Source of the DNA: Tetracladium setigerum
Taxonomy: Eukaryota; Ascomycota; Leotiomycetes; Helotiales
Assembly: GCA_031472005.1 (NCBI GenBank)
Contig: PZJY01000012.1
Coordinates: forward strand, 1,426,001 to 1,490,000
Reading direction: 5' to 3'
Length of the DNA: 64,000 nucleotides
Below, piece by piece: positions 46,052-58,522 of the stretch (the first letter of the stretch is position 1; each line of letters starts with the position of its first letter). A model generated the notes under the pieces. That model was not told where the DNA came from. It searched no databases and saw only the letters and a program-made list of their open reading frames with translations. A program made the translations under genes and the position numbers.

Positions 46052-47104
46052 CAGATCAAATCCCCACTGAGGACAACTCCGTGAACCGCCTTCGGGTCCG
46101 AAGTGCGAGAGGAGCAGTGAGAGGGTTTGATTGGTCCTCATTTATACTCGGGCCTGGTTATTTTGGTGGTTGATGTGCCCCAAGATTTTAAAATGAAGAG
46201 ACCAGACAGAAAAAGAAGAAAAAATGAAGGACAGAAGGAGGAGGAAGAAGAAGAAGGAGAAGAAAGATGGTTGTGTGCTCACGATAGGAGAAGGGTCGTT
46301 TGAGCTCGCTGTCTTGGTGGAAGAAGGATGAAAAGGAAAGCTGATACCGTAGAGGTTGCTGGAGAGAAGAGATGGCCAAGATGAGCTGTATTTGCGGTTG
46401 TGGTTGTGCAGTGTGTGTATGGATTCCAGCTTGCTTCGGTAGATTAGTGCTTTTTAAATATATACCCCATTGGTTCTTTGTTACTTACTTGACATACATT
46501 TTTTCGTGCCCTCTCAATGTGATAGTAATTTTTATGAGACAATCTTTCCATCATTGTTATTTCCCCCTCGACGGCAACTGTAGAGCTGCTCATCTTTGTC
46601 CAAAACACAAGCTCAAACAATCGAGGGCGAGTTCGTCCCCATCACATACCAAAAATAAGCGAGGTCCGGATTCTTCACCCTCGAGACCCTTTCTGTCTCC
46701 TCCTGCTCGCATGACCAATATCATCCAGTTAAAACATGCTCTGTACTTCCAAGTAACAATCCATCAATGCATCTATCCATGCACTCAATAAAAGATCTTC
46801 AAACAACTTTACCGAATTGTGGTGGCAAAAAGAATCACTAGACAAACAACACGGACCACAAAAACCGACGTCACTGAGTCCCAAGAGGAAAGCAATATAC
46901 TTTTTCCTGCAAGTAGCATTTTCTCAGCCCCTCGCCGAGGATATGTCCACGGGGACAAAGTACAGTGCTGTGGAATCTGGAACATCAACAATTCAAAGAG
47001 GAGGAGGGGAAAAACAAGATTTGGTGTACCCTTTAAACTTGTCTCAGTTGTTGCACAAAGAGGCGCAGAAGCTTAAATGTGGAATAATGAAGAGCTTGTG
47101 GATG

Positions 47105-47120
47105 TGTACAGTACTGTACA
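47105..47120. repeat. Perfect 16-bp palindrome TGTACAGTACTGTACA
   Basis: Read directly. It is the core of the 18-bp palindrome at 31613-31630. Confidence 0.85.
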
Positions 47121-47304
47121 TATGCAGATAGCCGTCGTCGACGACATTTTGACCTTGAACTGCTACAATTCCCCACACTATGGCTATTTTTAGATGCCAG
47201 CTGTGAAGCTTGTTGGTGGGGTGGGTGTGGATACACTGGATGGGTGGTTGCTTGGACTTGCTTGGAAAGCTCGAGGAAGCAATCTGGAAATAAGGATAAT
47301 GGAT

Positions 47305-47318
47305 GTACTGTACAGTAC
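47305..47318. repeat. Perfect 14-bp palindrome GTACTGTACAGTAC
   Basis: Read directly. Identical to the palindrome at 29444-29457, and 185 bp from the one at 47105-47120. Confidence 0.85.
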
Positions 47319-47947
47319 CTAGTCTCGTTTTGTACAGCTCATCAATAATCCGATGTCCCTCTTCAGGGTCCTGTCATTTGCTATGGGCCCATGGGCTTGC
47401 AGAAAGGGAGTGTTGGAGAAGTTATCCATTGGGGATGGGGATGTACTGATTCGGAAGTGATGGGGATCCTGAAGGGCTGAAATAATCCACAATAATCCTG
47501 CTTTTCCAAGTACGGTACGGTACAGTATCTATCTGCATTCTGAATTGATATCTTAGCACAGCTGTGTTAAGCATCAAGCTTGCTGCAGTATACGAGACTT
47601 TGACATTGGCAGGCTGTTAAATGTGATGGTTCCTTGATTGAGTTTTGTGCTTGCGTTGACCCTACTTGCATTATCGTCAAGATAGGAGAAGGATGAGGCT
47701 CTTGAGAACAATAACAATACGTGTGCTTACTTTACGGCGAGGAGACCTCCTTGGACTGTGGAGGTCGTGACTCGGTGTGGTGGGTGTACACAATATTATC
47801 TACATAGCAAAACAACACAACACAATACAACACAGATTTGAGCACCTCTTCTTCCCTTCAAAAGACACCAACAACAGTGAATATCTATTCTCCTATTATC
47901 ATAACATAATTCCCCTACATCCCCTTTGCACCCCTTTTGACATCAAG

Positions 47948-47992
47948 ATGCCGTCCACTAGATTGCATTCGCGCTCCCCTGGCGAATCGTAA
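47948..47992 (+). other. Possible upstream open reading frame (14 codons)
   Basis: An ATG frame of 14 codons and a stop (MPSTRLHSRSPGES) lies about 430 bp before the main start at 48422. Its end overlaps a GTAAGA donor at 47989, so it could sit beside a 5'-leader intron ending at 48415. It is not in phase with the main frame across that intron. Whether it is in the mRNA is unknown. Confidence 0.35.
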
Positions 47993-48421
47993 GATCAGCA
48001 CATCTGGGTGCTCCGCCCCCATGTCAGCGCGCGAAGCCGCATCTCATCATCTTCTTTTGCTCTGCACCTGCTCTGCTGCACCTGCTGCACCTTAATTGCT
48101 ATTATTATCACCACATTTTCAATTGTTTCAAACAGATCCTTTGCGCTAGCTCAAACGGCAAGCCGTCTCCTTACCTCGCCAGTGCTATTCATCATCGCTT
48201 TGCCATAGGAGAGACAGCAGCATCGACCTGCCCCACCAAACAGACACACACCCCCCCAATCCCATATCCCCCGAACAGCTTGTTTCTCCTCCTAACCTGG
48301 TTGTTCCTGGCTGTGCACACTTGGGATTCTCCTCCCCCGAGCACTGTGCGTGCGTTGTTGCCCTTCCCCCCTCCTCGGGTCCATCGTGAGCTCCGGCCAC
48401 GATTTTCAATTAAAGCATATC

Positions 48422-51282
48422 ATGCCCTTCGGAATTCATCACAAGAATCGTTCAAAACAGGCCTTGGGCGATCCTGCGCAGGGAACCGTCTCTCCAAACG
48501 GCGGCAGTTCAGCTTCCCCTCGAGCCTCACAGGTCCAAATCTTCAACCCCTCCCATAACCACCCCAACAACAACAACAACAATTCCAACAATAACCTAGA
48601 GGACGAGCGCGACCCAAGGTCATCAACACAAGCTCAAGGTGGCCAGGGCTTTCAAGATTCACGATCCGATCATTCCCCGCAACAACAGCAACAACAACAA
48701 CAGCAGCCCTACGCTTCGCAGAACGTCTTTCCAGACTCCGATCGTCGAGCCTATCGAAACTCTGACGTTCCTCTGCCAGCTCCCCCGTCGCGCTCACAAT
48801 CCATCCGCAATAGCCTGGGCAGCGCCTACCAACAACAGCAACAGCAACAACAAGGAATCCACACTGGATCGGTGGATAATTTAAGTCTGGAACCACGAAA
48901 CGGATCTCGAAGAGAGCAGGAACATCGGTCTCAGCCGCCCCCTCCTCCCCCGGAGAAACAGAAGAGCAAGAGCATCTTTGATCGCAGTAAGCCCTACTTT
49001 CATAACATTGAGCCGCCATTTCTTCACACAACCGATATACGCAGCAGCAGTTTGCCCTTTTCCAAGGAGAATGTTATGCCTTCAGCTCAAGCCCATCCCG
49101 AATTCAAGCCAAAGCCCATACTGATTGGCATGCAGTGAGATCAAGCAACCGTTCGGAGAGCAAGAATACCCCACCACAAGTTTACAATAACTCCCCAGGC
49201 ATCGGTCGTAGACTCTCGAGACGAGCAGAGAACCCCCGGCGATACGAACCCCTCAACCACCCACTGCAGAGCAACAGCAGAGACTTGACTGGCAAGCTGC
49301 GCAGGAATCTCGCACACATCTGCCCTCACCGCAAGAAGAGGAGACGGACAATATTGACCCCTACTTGATCAGGCCTGGACAAGCGGAGATACATAGTGCC
49401 TCGCCCGGTGGAATTCAAGAGCACAATCAGCAGCAGCAGCAGCACACTATTCGACCTGTCCAAAGCGATTTGGACCAAAGTGAATACGACGACGAAGGAC
49501 CACCTCCCCCGCCCCCACCTCACCTGCATAAGCCAGGGCGACATCAACAGACCGAGTCCAGCTCGTCTAACCACTACGTTCACCCACAACATCAAACTCA
49601 CTCCCAACAGCAAGTGAACCTTCAGCCCGGACTATTAGTCACTGTTGACCCCTACCGCCAACAAAACCCGGACAACGTCTCTCAGCTCTCCTACGAATCC
49701 CCGGTAGGTGATCTGCGAGGAGAGGAGCAGCAGCGTCCATCTTCTCAATCTAACGGACAATCGCCATCTGCATACCAAGCTACTCGTCAAGAGCAGACGC
49801 CCCGATCATCCTCTCTGCAAAGTCCGAGACCGTTGTCTCAGTACAACCCAAACATGGCTCCCCAGACTTCGGGCTCGCAGCCAACGCGCAGACCCGCAGA
49901 ATCAAAGAATCAAGGACAGTCAGAAAGCAGAGATTCTCAACCACCAAATTACAGTAGGCAAGGATTCAGCGGGAACTCTGGCCAACAACCACCAACCCCA
50001 AGCCTTCCAACAGCCGGTTCCCAGGGACCTGGATATCGAGGCGGGCCACCACAGAGAGAGAATTTTGGATCTTCGGGCGGAGGCGAGCAAGGCCGAAACA
50101 CCCCACCTCCAGCAGCGTCTGGCGAGCGGACCGTGGAGGAGAATTATAAAGAACTCTGTAAGTTTGTGTTCATAGAGACTGTGCGGCAGGTGCTGATATA
50201 CCCCAGTGGTAAAATACAAGAAAGTTAAAGGCTTGTATTTCGACAAGACAGCTCAGGTCGAGCAACTGCAGAACACATTGGCAAATCAGAGATTGTCGCA
50301 ATCCCGAACATCACTCGATGACAGCGAATACATGACACGATTTCAGAGGCTGGATGGAGCTATTGTGAATATGGCTTTCAATATTCGGAAAGGTTGGCGA
50401 GCAATTCCTCCTTGGCTGTTGCCATCTTGCAACCAGGATGCCACCAAAATTGGCAAGCAGGAGATGACAGGCGTGGGCCGAGCTGTCATCACCAAGTTCC
50501 TCATGGATGAAATATTTAACAAATCATTCCACCCCGCACTCGACGTGCAGCTGAGCGTAGATCTGAAGAAGATTGAACGCAGCATTCGTCGGAATTCCCC
50601 GCCTCTCAACAACCAGGAGGAGTCGGATGCTTTGACTTCTAAAATTGTAAACTGGAGGTTGGCAACACTAGAGGGTCTTAAAGATTTCTTGGCGTCCCCG
50701 CAAAGCCAGGAGTACAAAGCCCAATTTGCACAAGTCGTAACGACTAAGCTTTGCGGGACCCTGATCAACTGCTTGGAGGACGTTCCAGAAGGAATCGAAG
50801 ATACAGCACATTCCATCGTGGAACTGGCCGTGAGCATTGCCTCCAACATTCCTCTAGAAAGCAGAGACATCAACATCATCTTCCCCACCCCAAGCGACAT
50901 CCTCCAGCCATCCTTCATGAAAGTTGAAGGTGGAATCCCCGCCCTCGCCAATCCAAGTGACTCCAGCGACGCCGACGCCAGCAGCACCGGCAGCCAAGAG
51001 AAAGAGGACAAGGACATGGAGAAGAGCGACGGCAAGCTCCGCAAGGAAAAGCCCAAGCACGGCGGCGTGCTCTCTAGTTTGATCGGTGGCGGCAGCTCGA
51101 GTTCTTCCCAATCTAAGAAAACGGGCGCTGCTGCCAACCCACCTCAAAGTACGGAACCTAGTGCTGAGGTGAAGAAACTTGCTGCTGAGGATGGGACGCA
51201 GCGGGTTAGGTTTGCGGGTTTTGTGGCGGTTGAGGTGAGGGGAAGACAGATTCTGTATAAGGCGCCTGTGTGGACTCTGTAG
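48422..51282 (+). CDS. Gln/Pro-rich conserved fungal protein of unknown function
   Basis: The start MPFGIHHKNRSKQ leads into a long low-complexity half with Asn and Gln runs (polyQ near 48680-48704 and 48830-48852) and proline runs. From about 49700 the sequence is Ser/Gln/Pro-rich; the last part is folded. An intron at 50158-50206 (GTAAGT...CCCCAG) rejoins KYKKVKGLYFDKTAQVEQLQ, a coiled-coil-like start to a helical domain with NMAFNIRKGWRAIPPWLLPS. The C-terminus ends VRFAGFVAVEVRGRQILYKA. I know no function for this family. The frame breaks between a TGA at 49136-49138 and about 49235. Either a phase-2 intron starting GTGAGA at 49135 plus a base error, or two base errors, would be needed. 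Confidence 0.6.
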
Positions 51283-54134
51283 GGTTTGGGTATGAAATGG
51301 GTATGGACAGTTGGCGATTCAACTCATCATCCTAATCTTTCGTGCGCTGTAGAGGCGCTCGCTTAGATGAGTCCTAAACGCTCTGGGTAGGTGGTGGTTT
51401 TTTCATGTGATGTTGTTTGTTGTTGAGCAAGGGGGATATTTTTTAAAAACATAAAAAGTGGAAAGGAAGATGAGAGAGAGATGAAAGAAAGGGAGAGAGG
51501 AAGAGGATGAAGAAAGGAAAGGATGGATATTGATGGAAAGGGAAGGAAGGATTTAGATCAGATCAGCTGGATCGATCGCAACCCGATCAAACTCTTTTTT
51601 CTCCCTTACGAAACGAAGCTGCGCTTGTCTTGTCTTTTTTTTTTTTGGATGATGATTGATGATGACTACAATTCAATTCCCCCTGATACCGATATTTCTT
51701 TTCTTTTGGTGGTTGGTTGGTGGTGGAATGACGACGACGAATGAGTGCAAAAAAGATGTGTTTAAATCCTTCTTTCTTTTCTTGGAAAAGGAAAAGGATA
51801 AGGTGTTTGGAGAGGGGAGGGAGGGAGTTGCCAGAGAAAAAGAAATCGGTAAATAGCTAGTGTTATATATCTTTATCTTAAATTTTAAATCTGATTGTGT
51901 GTGCGTTATTTTTGAACTTTGAATTTCTGACGAAGGGTGGGTGAGTAGTGAGCGAGTGGGTGAGTGAGTGAGTGGTTTTTGATTGATTTTGTGAGGTGAT
52001 TGGGCTCCTTCTAGCTTGATGTGTGAGTTGAGGCGAGGGATCTGGTGGATGATTAGTTGCTTGTTTGGTTGATTTGTGTTTTTTGTTTATTCATTTTGAA
52101 TGAAGAAATACTGAGGCGGAGAGGTGTAGATGTAGATGTAGGTAGTACTTACTACTGCTGTTGCTACTCTTGAGAATATGATTTGCTGAGAATTGAGCTC
52201 CGACCTTTTCATTTTCCGCGATATACTAACATACATAGGTACACATGCATGTACTCTTGGAGTTATTTCCTTGTGAGTATTGTAATGGATTGCAGAATTG
52301 TAGGCAGTGGGTCGTTCTATGTTGACATAGTGGTCTTGATTAGCCGAAAAGCTTGGCAGTCTTTCGAAATGCAAATGCGTTAAGCTACCTCAAGTCTTAC
52401 CTAGGTTTTGAAAGCGAGCAGATTTGATCAAGTCATGGCTATACTGTTTGTTCACAGGTGTTTTATTTATTTGCTAAGGTTGATTTGGATTATACTGTCG
52501 TGCGTGATTTTAGATAAGTTGTTTTAAGTACACGGGGAGAGGGTATTGGATTCGAGCTTGACCTGCCCTGTTTGTGCTAGCTATTTCTTGTCATGGGAGG
52601 GTGTACGTATGTTTTACTATATTGAATTGATTGTTTCTGAAGGCTAGCATTTGTCATTTGGTGGGAGAGAGTTTTTCTGACGTCCATCGTCCTCATCCTC
52701 AGGATATCATCTGATTCCTGATGACGGCCAATGCTAATGCCAAGGTCAAAGACAAGGACGAGCATGAGCTTTCAAAGGTATAGAACTACCCACTCACTCT
52801 ACGGCACCGCCAAAAAAAAGCAATCTCCCTCGTCCCTCTCCTTCTCAACCTTCATCGAAACCTTCCCCGCCTCCTCGTCGCAAGCGCAGCTTCAACCTAG
52901 CAATTGAACTTCTGCGGTGGCACCACATTGCTCGTTGAACAAACTTCGATGGTTTGGATTGCCCAAGGTAGGGGGAGAAGCTCCACTGGAACGTCTTTCG
53001 GGAAGGGGTTTGTCGATGAGGAAACATCAAACAATCATTCCATAGTTCAATCGAGAGCGAGATTAGTGACTCGATGACACAATCTCATTGCTGGAACCAT
53101 CGCTGAAAACCGTCGCTGAAATATCCTCATTCCAACGACCGAAGTCGGTACTTTTCACAATGAACTGGACTAACTATTGCTAATTCTCTTGCCGTGAGGC
53201 GCGGGTTTTGACATCACCCAAACCCAGCGCTCTCGCCGCCGTCAAGGGTTTTATCGACGTCGAGAGAATCTCGTGAGTGAAAATTTCCATCAAATTCCGT
53301 GACTTTGAGAAGGGTATCACTGCTATTGTCTAGTACCAATTCGTATTCTTCCATGGTGCTTGACAAGAGGTAATCCCCATGAGGTCTCTCTTCTTCGCGG
53401 TGTCGGTATTGGCGTTTAGCATGAGGATGTAACAAACTTATATTATCTGGTGGTAACTTAAAATGATCTATTTGGCTCTATGAGTATTGGATGGGATAGG
53501 AGTCTCCCATAAAGAACAGTAGTCTTGTAAGGTTGGAGGAGGATGTCGATGCGGGGTCAGAGACGACAAACAGGTAACAAAATCTACTTCTTGCTTCATT
53601 CCAGATCAGAAGCATGTTGAAGATGGCTTAAAACGACTCGACTGTACCAGGCCATATCTTACGGATCCTTTAATGCTTTGAGATGAAGCCTCGAAGATTA
53701 AGGGTCATATTCTCGACCCAACCGCCTGCGGTGTCCACCCTATGCGCACAGTGTTAGATCACGTCAGCTTAGTGAGAGAAGAGCAAGGAAAAGTGTCGAA
53801 GAGACGCGCCTGTTGCTAGCACAGAGATACAAGCAAAAAAGGATATCCTTCTGTACAATTAAACCAACAGAGATTTTGAATTGAGTGTATGATTGTCAAG
53901 TGATTCCTCTGCAGCGAGGGGTTGCTTGCTGCCAAGATATATCCATTTCAGGTTTAGCGTGTCATGTTCTGGTGGACTTGGGCAAGCAACTTCAAGGTCA
54001 TGAGCGGCTACCCAACTTTGCGCCGCCTTCATGATCTGACAATACGCATCTACAGCTCATGAGGACAACGGGACTGTTGGATGTAATGCAGAAATATCCC
54101 GATTTTACCTGAACGACATCCGTGCCTTGGGCAA
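51283..54134. other. Intergenic, 2.85 kb
   Basis: No supported gene or RNA. The first part (51420-51980) is purine- and T-rich 3' flank with GAGT repeats around 51938-51974. The remainder has only short frames and no known domain. Confidence 0.5.
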
Positions 54135-56940
54135 ATGTCGCGCCTTCAACCGCGCACCAAGTCTCTGGCAACCACTTCGAGTATATCCTCACAACCACCG
54201 CCCGCAACAAAGGACCCGCTTCCTAAACCCGAAGCTCCTCCAGCACGTCAACATGCTCGTGTTCCTTCCACAGATGCCACCTCCGATCGAGCCACCCTAT
54301 CATTGATACGTCGCACTCTGTGTTCTCAGCTGGGAGACAAGGGCCGGAGTACTCCAGCACCTATCAATGAGATACTGCCACCTTTGACGAGCAGCAACGA
54401 TGTGGATCTCCAACTATACGCTTTTATTGCCATCATAATTCGCGAATTTGTGCAGACATGGTATACGAAAATTACGACGGATCAGATATTTGTTGAAGAA
54501 GTGGTCAAGATTATTGCGCATTGCACTAGGGGCTTGGAGCAGAGGTTGAGGAAGGTGGATTTGGAGAGTTTGATATTTGACGAGTTACCGGAACTATTGG
54601 ATGTGCACGTTCAAGGTAGTCCAATCGTCCACATTCCGCAGGATTTGTGCTGACTCGAGGAATAGCGTACCGTGCCTCTCAACAACCATTACACCCTCCG
54701 CCCTTCCAGCACGACCCACGACAGATATATCATTCGCTATGGCCATTTCCTGCGCTATCACCAATACCGAATGGGGAAGAGAGCATAAAGCAGCAGAAGG
54801 AAAATGAAGCCAGTTACCGACAGTTATTGATCCAAGGTGTTCTGGCCGTCTTGCTCCCAAGCGAGGATTTGGATAATGACTGTTTGACTGCCCTAGTAGG
54901 TCAGATTTTATCAGAAATGATTATTGGAGGGGGAATTGGAGGAAAAGCATGTGAACGATGGCTGCTGTGGGAGGGCATCACCAAAATTGCGGAGACTGTA
55001 CAGTCTCAACTCCCGAAGTCGAAGGCACGAGTTCGACTCGAAAGATCCAATTCTGATCTCGTGGCCCTGGATCTCCCAATCTTATTGGAAGAAGTGCGAA
55101 GAAATGGAACGCCGGAGTGTCCCTCCAGAAGACCTTTTGGCTGGTTCTTCAATATGGCTTTATGGCGTTCACAGCCATCCGCTTCTTCATCATTACTGTC
55201 GCAACCGCATCGTCATTACCGTCTCGTATTGCACCCTTGACGAACTCTACAGGCTCGGCGACCGTGCAGCAATCTATGGAAGAATCAGAAATTCTGAACC
55301 CCTTGTTGAAAGAGCGAAATTCGACATTAAAGCAGCCGATTCTCAAGATGAAGTTGTGGTCTAGTGTCTCAAATCTTCTCGATCTGGACGTCAGAATGCC
55401 TTGGCTGAGCGGGACATTGTCAATGTTGCAGTGGTTAGCATTGACAGGGCCCGGAGAAGTTGGCAATACTGATGGCATGTTGGACAAGTAAGTTCCATTC
55501 TCTTCAACCCTCCTTTATTTACCCCGTCCAAGCGCCAACGGGAGACATCACACCGCATGAGATTTTGATCACTTGACTTGGAGTTGTCCCAGTGAGATTG
55601 CAGGAACAGCATTTCAGCATGGCACAGAGGCTTTTGACCTTCCGTTATCGTTATGCATGACATGCCTGCAATCTGCGATATTGAGAGCATCAAGTTGGCG
55701 TTCTCCGGACCTGTATGGATAGTTCCCCTTTACACTACTGCTTCTAGTTCCCGAAACCTTGATGCGCAGAGCCCGAGATCTCCAGCAGCGATTATTCTGT
55801 CAGTTTTCTTGTCCAAAACCTTCTCACGAGAATCAAGCCGTGTTCTTGCCCGGAGTCGTCTGCCAATCGTCCACCCCCCTTTCAGATTCCTGCGCTCGCA
55901 TTTGTTGAAGAGCAAGCTGCTCGCTTACCTAGTCTCATATTGACCATTCCCACCCTTGTTGAGGTTTCATAACTCGGGTGTTGAAAGAAGGGAATGAGGG
56001 AAGCCTTACAACGGGTCTCTTTACGCGCCCGGCGTTATTCGGTTGCCAGGTCTAACCTTCTTAGCCGGCAGCCGGCTATCTCGCGTCGTACCGCACCACC
56101 CTTCCTCCCGCACAAAGCATGACTTCGAATCCAATCGATTTTACGGCTGCCTCGTGCAAGCCTGAATGTTCTGGATGAGGCCATAGCTGGTCGCCCTGAT
56201 CGTTCAATATTGAGACCTCAAGCGGGCTTGAAATTTTGGACAGACTGAAGGATTTTATCCCTCTTTTCCGTACACTTTTTCGTAATTCTATGTGTCGCGG
56301 TCGTCCAAGCCTTGCTGTTCGGGGTCTGTTGGTGATATAGTTACACCAATACTGCAATCTCCGTAGTCATCATAAACCCATCATCACCCATTCCCAATCC
56401 AGCAATTATGAAATTGAATTCTCATGTCCAGACGATTTCATGCATGGCTTTTTTTTTCCCCCTCCGCAGCTTCGCTCCGCCCACACTCGCACAACACAAG
56501 ACCCCAAACCCTGAAAGAAAACAATTATCAAATGGCTAATCAACCACCCCTCACTCAGAATTCTCTCCCACGCCATACAGACACATATCCTTGACCCTAA
56601 ACGTATCCCCACCCTTCTGCGTACCATACGCGCCGCACTCTTCCCCTCCAACACGCTCGCTCCACCACGCATTATCCCCTCAGCAGAAGAAGAACTGCTC
56701 ATTCGACGACGATGCGCTGAAACGCTTCTTTCTCTTATCCCGGCGAGGGCACGAGATGTGTACTTCGGTTCAGGGGGGAGAAGCAGACAAGCGAAATCGA
56801 GGACTTGCTCGACTGTTTTAGCGATGTTTACTGCAATAAACACTTGATGTATGGGGTGGTGGAGTTGATTCTTGTGAGGTTGATTCCGGAGATTGGTGAG
56901 AACAGCGTGGAGGAACTGTTGGGTGAGAGATTGAATTAGG
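54135..56940 (+). CDS. PXA-domain membrane protein, frame-broken and interrupted
   Basis: The protein has a PXA domain, a lipid/membrane-associated module of sorting-nexin-like proteins found in vacuole/endosome traffic. Exon 1 is 54135-54615 and exon 2 starts at 54660. In order: QLYAFIAIIIREFVQTWYTKI (PXA start), helices to LLPSEDLDNDCLTALVGQIL (PXA end), then a membrane segment, WLVLQYGFMAFTAIRFFIIT. The segment MPWLSGTLSMLQWLAL follows. The C-terminal part from about 56530 reads LRILSHAIQTHILDPKRIPT and ends VVELILVRLIPEIGENSVEE. One-base breaks lie near 55114 (GG) and at the G run 56773-56778. About 1 kb between a GTAAGT donor near 55490 and 56520 is not obviously coding. Identity is from domain architecture; gene structure is uncertain. 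Confidence 0.72.
55491..56520. other. Unexplained 1.0-kb segment inside the PXA gene
   Basis: The segment starts at a strong GTAAGT donor and ends before conserved PXA C-terminal sequence, so it acts as a very long intron for this fungus. It has two open stretches, near 55595-55660 and 55790-55960, with no recognised domain. No terminal inverted repeats or transposase were seen. Confidence 0.4.
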
Positions 56941-58522
56941 TAGTCAAACCAGATATTTTGATCGAGATCCCAAGGGAATACTATTCGATAGATTAATGCT
57001 CTGACGTCGTTTTGTCCAGCATATCCACCCTGCCCACTCCAAGTTGCCTGTCTAGGACAGACAGCCATGGCCATTCTCCATCATGAGCAGCGAGGCATGC
57101 TGAGTAACTGTATCAGCATTCAACACTTTCTTGACCCTAGACCTCAGGCCAGACCCTCATCAACCAGACCTTCATCAACCAGACTCCGCCTCATCCATCC
57201 TCCTGCATAGCAATGAGAAACCACATAATCATCTCGTCACATATTTTGACATGGATGTTCATCACTCAAAAATCTTGACTTCACAAAGTAAACACGACCA
57301 AAGAAGGGGCAGATTATTTTCAGAAGGGGCCTCCCAAATATGCAGATGGGCCGCCTGAATCCATTGAAGGGAAATGAAAGAAAAATGAGACCTAGACTAT
57401 CACTGCCCGACCTATTAATCCAATTCCAAAAATTTCCCCGACTTGACTTGACTTGACTTGATTCGATTCGACCCATCTCTCCCTCGCTCCCTCCCTCCCT
57501 CCCTCTCTCTCGCCCTCCCTCTCTCTCGCCATCCTCAATCCTCCTTGAGAAAGAGAGAGAACGAGCGGTCCCCGACCACTTTCCCAAAATAGATAACTCC
57601 TTCCTGGCCTCAAAGTGCCCTGTATCAATTTTCGCGAGGCCATCCGACCTTTCCCTTCCCTAACTTTCCCAAAAAGAAAAAAAAGAAAGAAAACACTGCC
57701 CGCCGCCTACCCCACCAAGAATAGATGGAGCCGTGGGGTCTCCTTCTTGGTCCCTCCCTTTCTCTAGCCTATCCGTTCCTTTCCCACGCACACACAAACA
57801 CACACACGAATCGAAAGGAAAAAACAAGAGCAAGTCAAGTCGCCAAAGTCTGTCCCTATGTTCTCCTTGAGTAAGACATCCCATTGTCTTTCTTCATGCC
57901 TAACTACAAACCAAAAAACGGCGAGGAAAAACTGAAGAGACGCGCGAGCAGACTATATAAAAAATGGAGAAACAGGAAATAAAATCATGCAGACCACAGC
58001 CCAATAAACAAGCACAACGCATGCCGGGGGAAGAAACAAGAAAGTGTGTGAAGTTGAAAGTTGAGATAAAAGACGAAAAAAAGTTGTGATAAATAATTCA
58101 AAAAGCGGTGCCGCGTGAGCGGAAGAGTGTATATCTTTGGGGTATATTTTCCATTCCAGGGTTGCGTTGTTGTGATGAGATTGATTGATTGTTGATCTTT
58201 TTCCTTTTGTGCCAGCCTGCACGTTCCCTAGAACCGGCGTATGTAATTTGTTGGTCAAAGTTGTTTGTTGAATGGATATATGGATAAGGACATTGTGTGA
58301 AGAGGAGGTATTGAAAGAAGTGAGAAGGACTCGCTCGCTTGCGCGCTTGCTTGTTTGCTGGATGATAAGGTGAGAAAACGCAAGAACGCCGTTGGAAATG
58401 TGCAGTGCAGATTATTGTGTCGCATTGATCGATTCATGGCAAAGACAGATTCGAAAGGAATAGAAATCGTTAATTTGGTGCAAGAGATGTACATGTTGTG
58501 AGATGATGATGGGTCGATTGAG
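56941..58522. other. Intergenic, 1.6 kb, CT-rich and repetitive
   Basis: Convergent 3' flanks with low-complexity DNA, including (ACTTG)4 at about 57440-57461 and CCCT/CTCT tracts at 57478-57530. No supported gene. Confidence 0.5.
57440..57530. repeat. (ACTTG)n and CCCT/CTCT low-complexity tract
   Basis: Four tandem ACTTG units, then a pyrimidine tract of CCCT and CTCT units, read directly in non-coding DNA. Confidence 0.8.

Larger units (their letters stand above)
46052..48421. other. Long 2.4-kb spacer with palindromes
   Basis: No supported coding gene, though short frames occur throughout. It holds perfect TGTACAGTACTGTACA (47105-47120) and GTACTGTACAGTAC (47305-47318) palindromes. A small upstream open frame sits at 47948-47992 and a CT-rich leader leads into the next gene. 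Confidence 0.5.

Noticed and set aside
54990..55006. GAGACTGTACAGTCTC palindrome in the PXA gene
   Set aside because: It resembles the spacer palindromes but lies in coding sequence with a different flank, so it was not counted with them.
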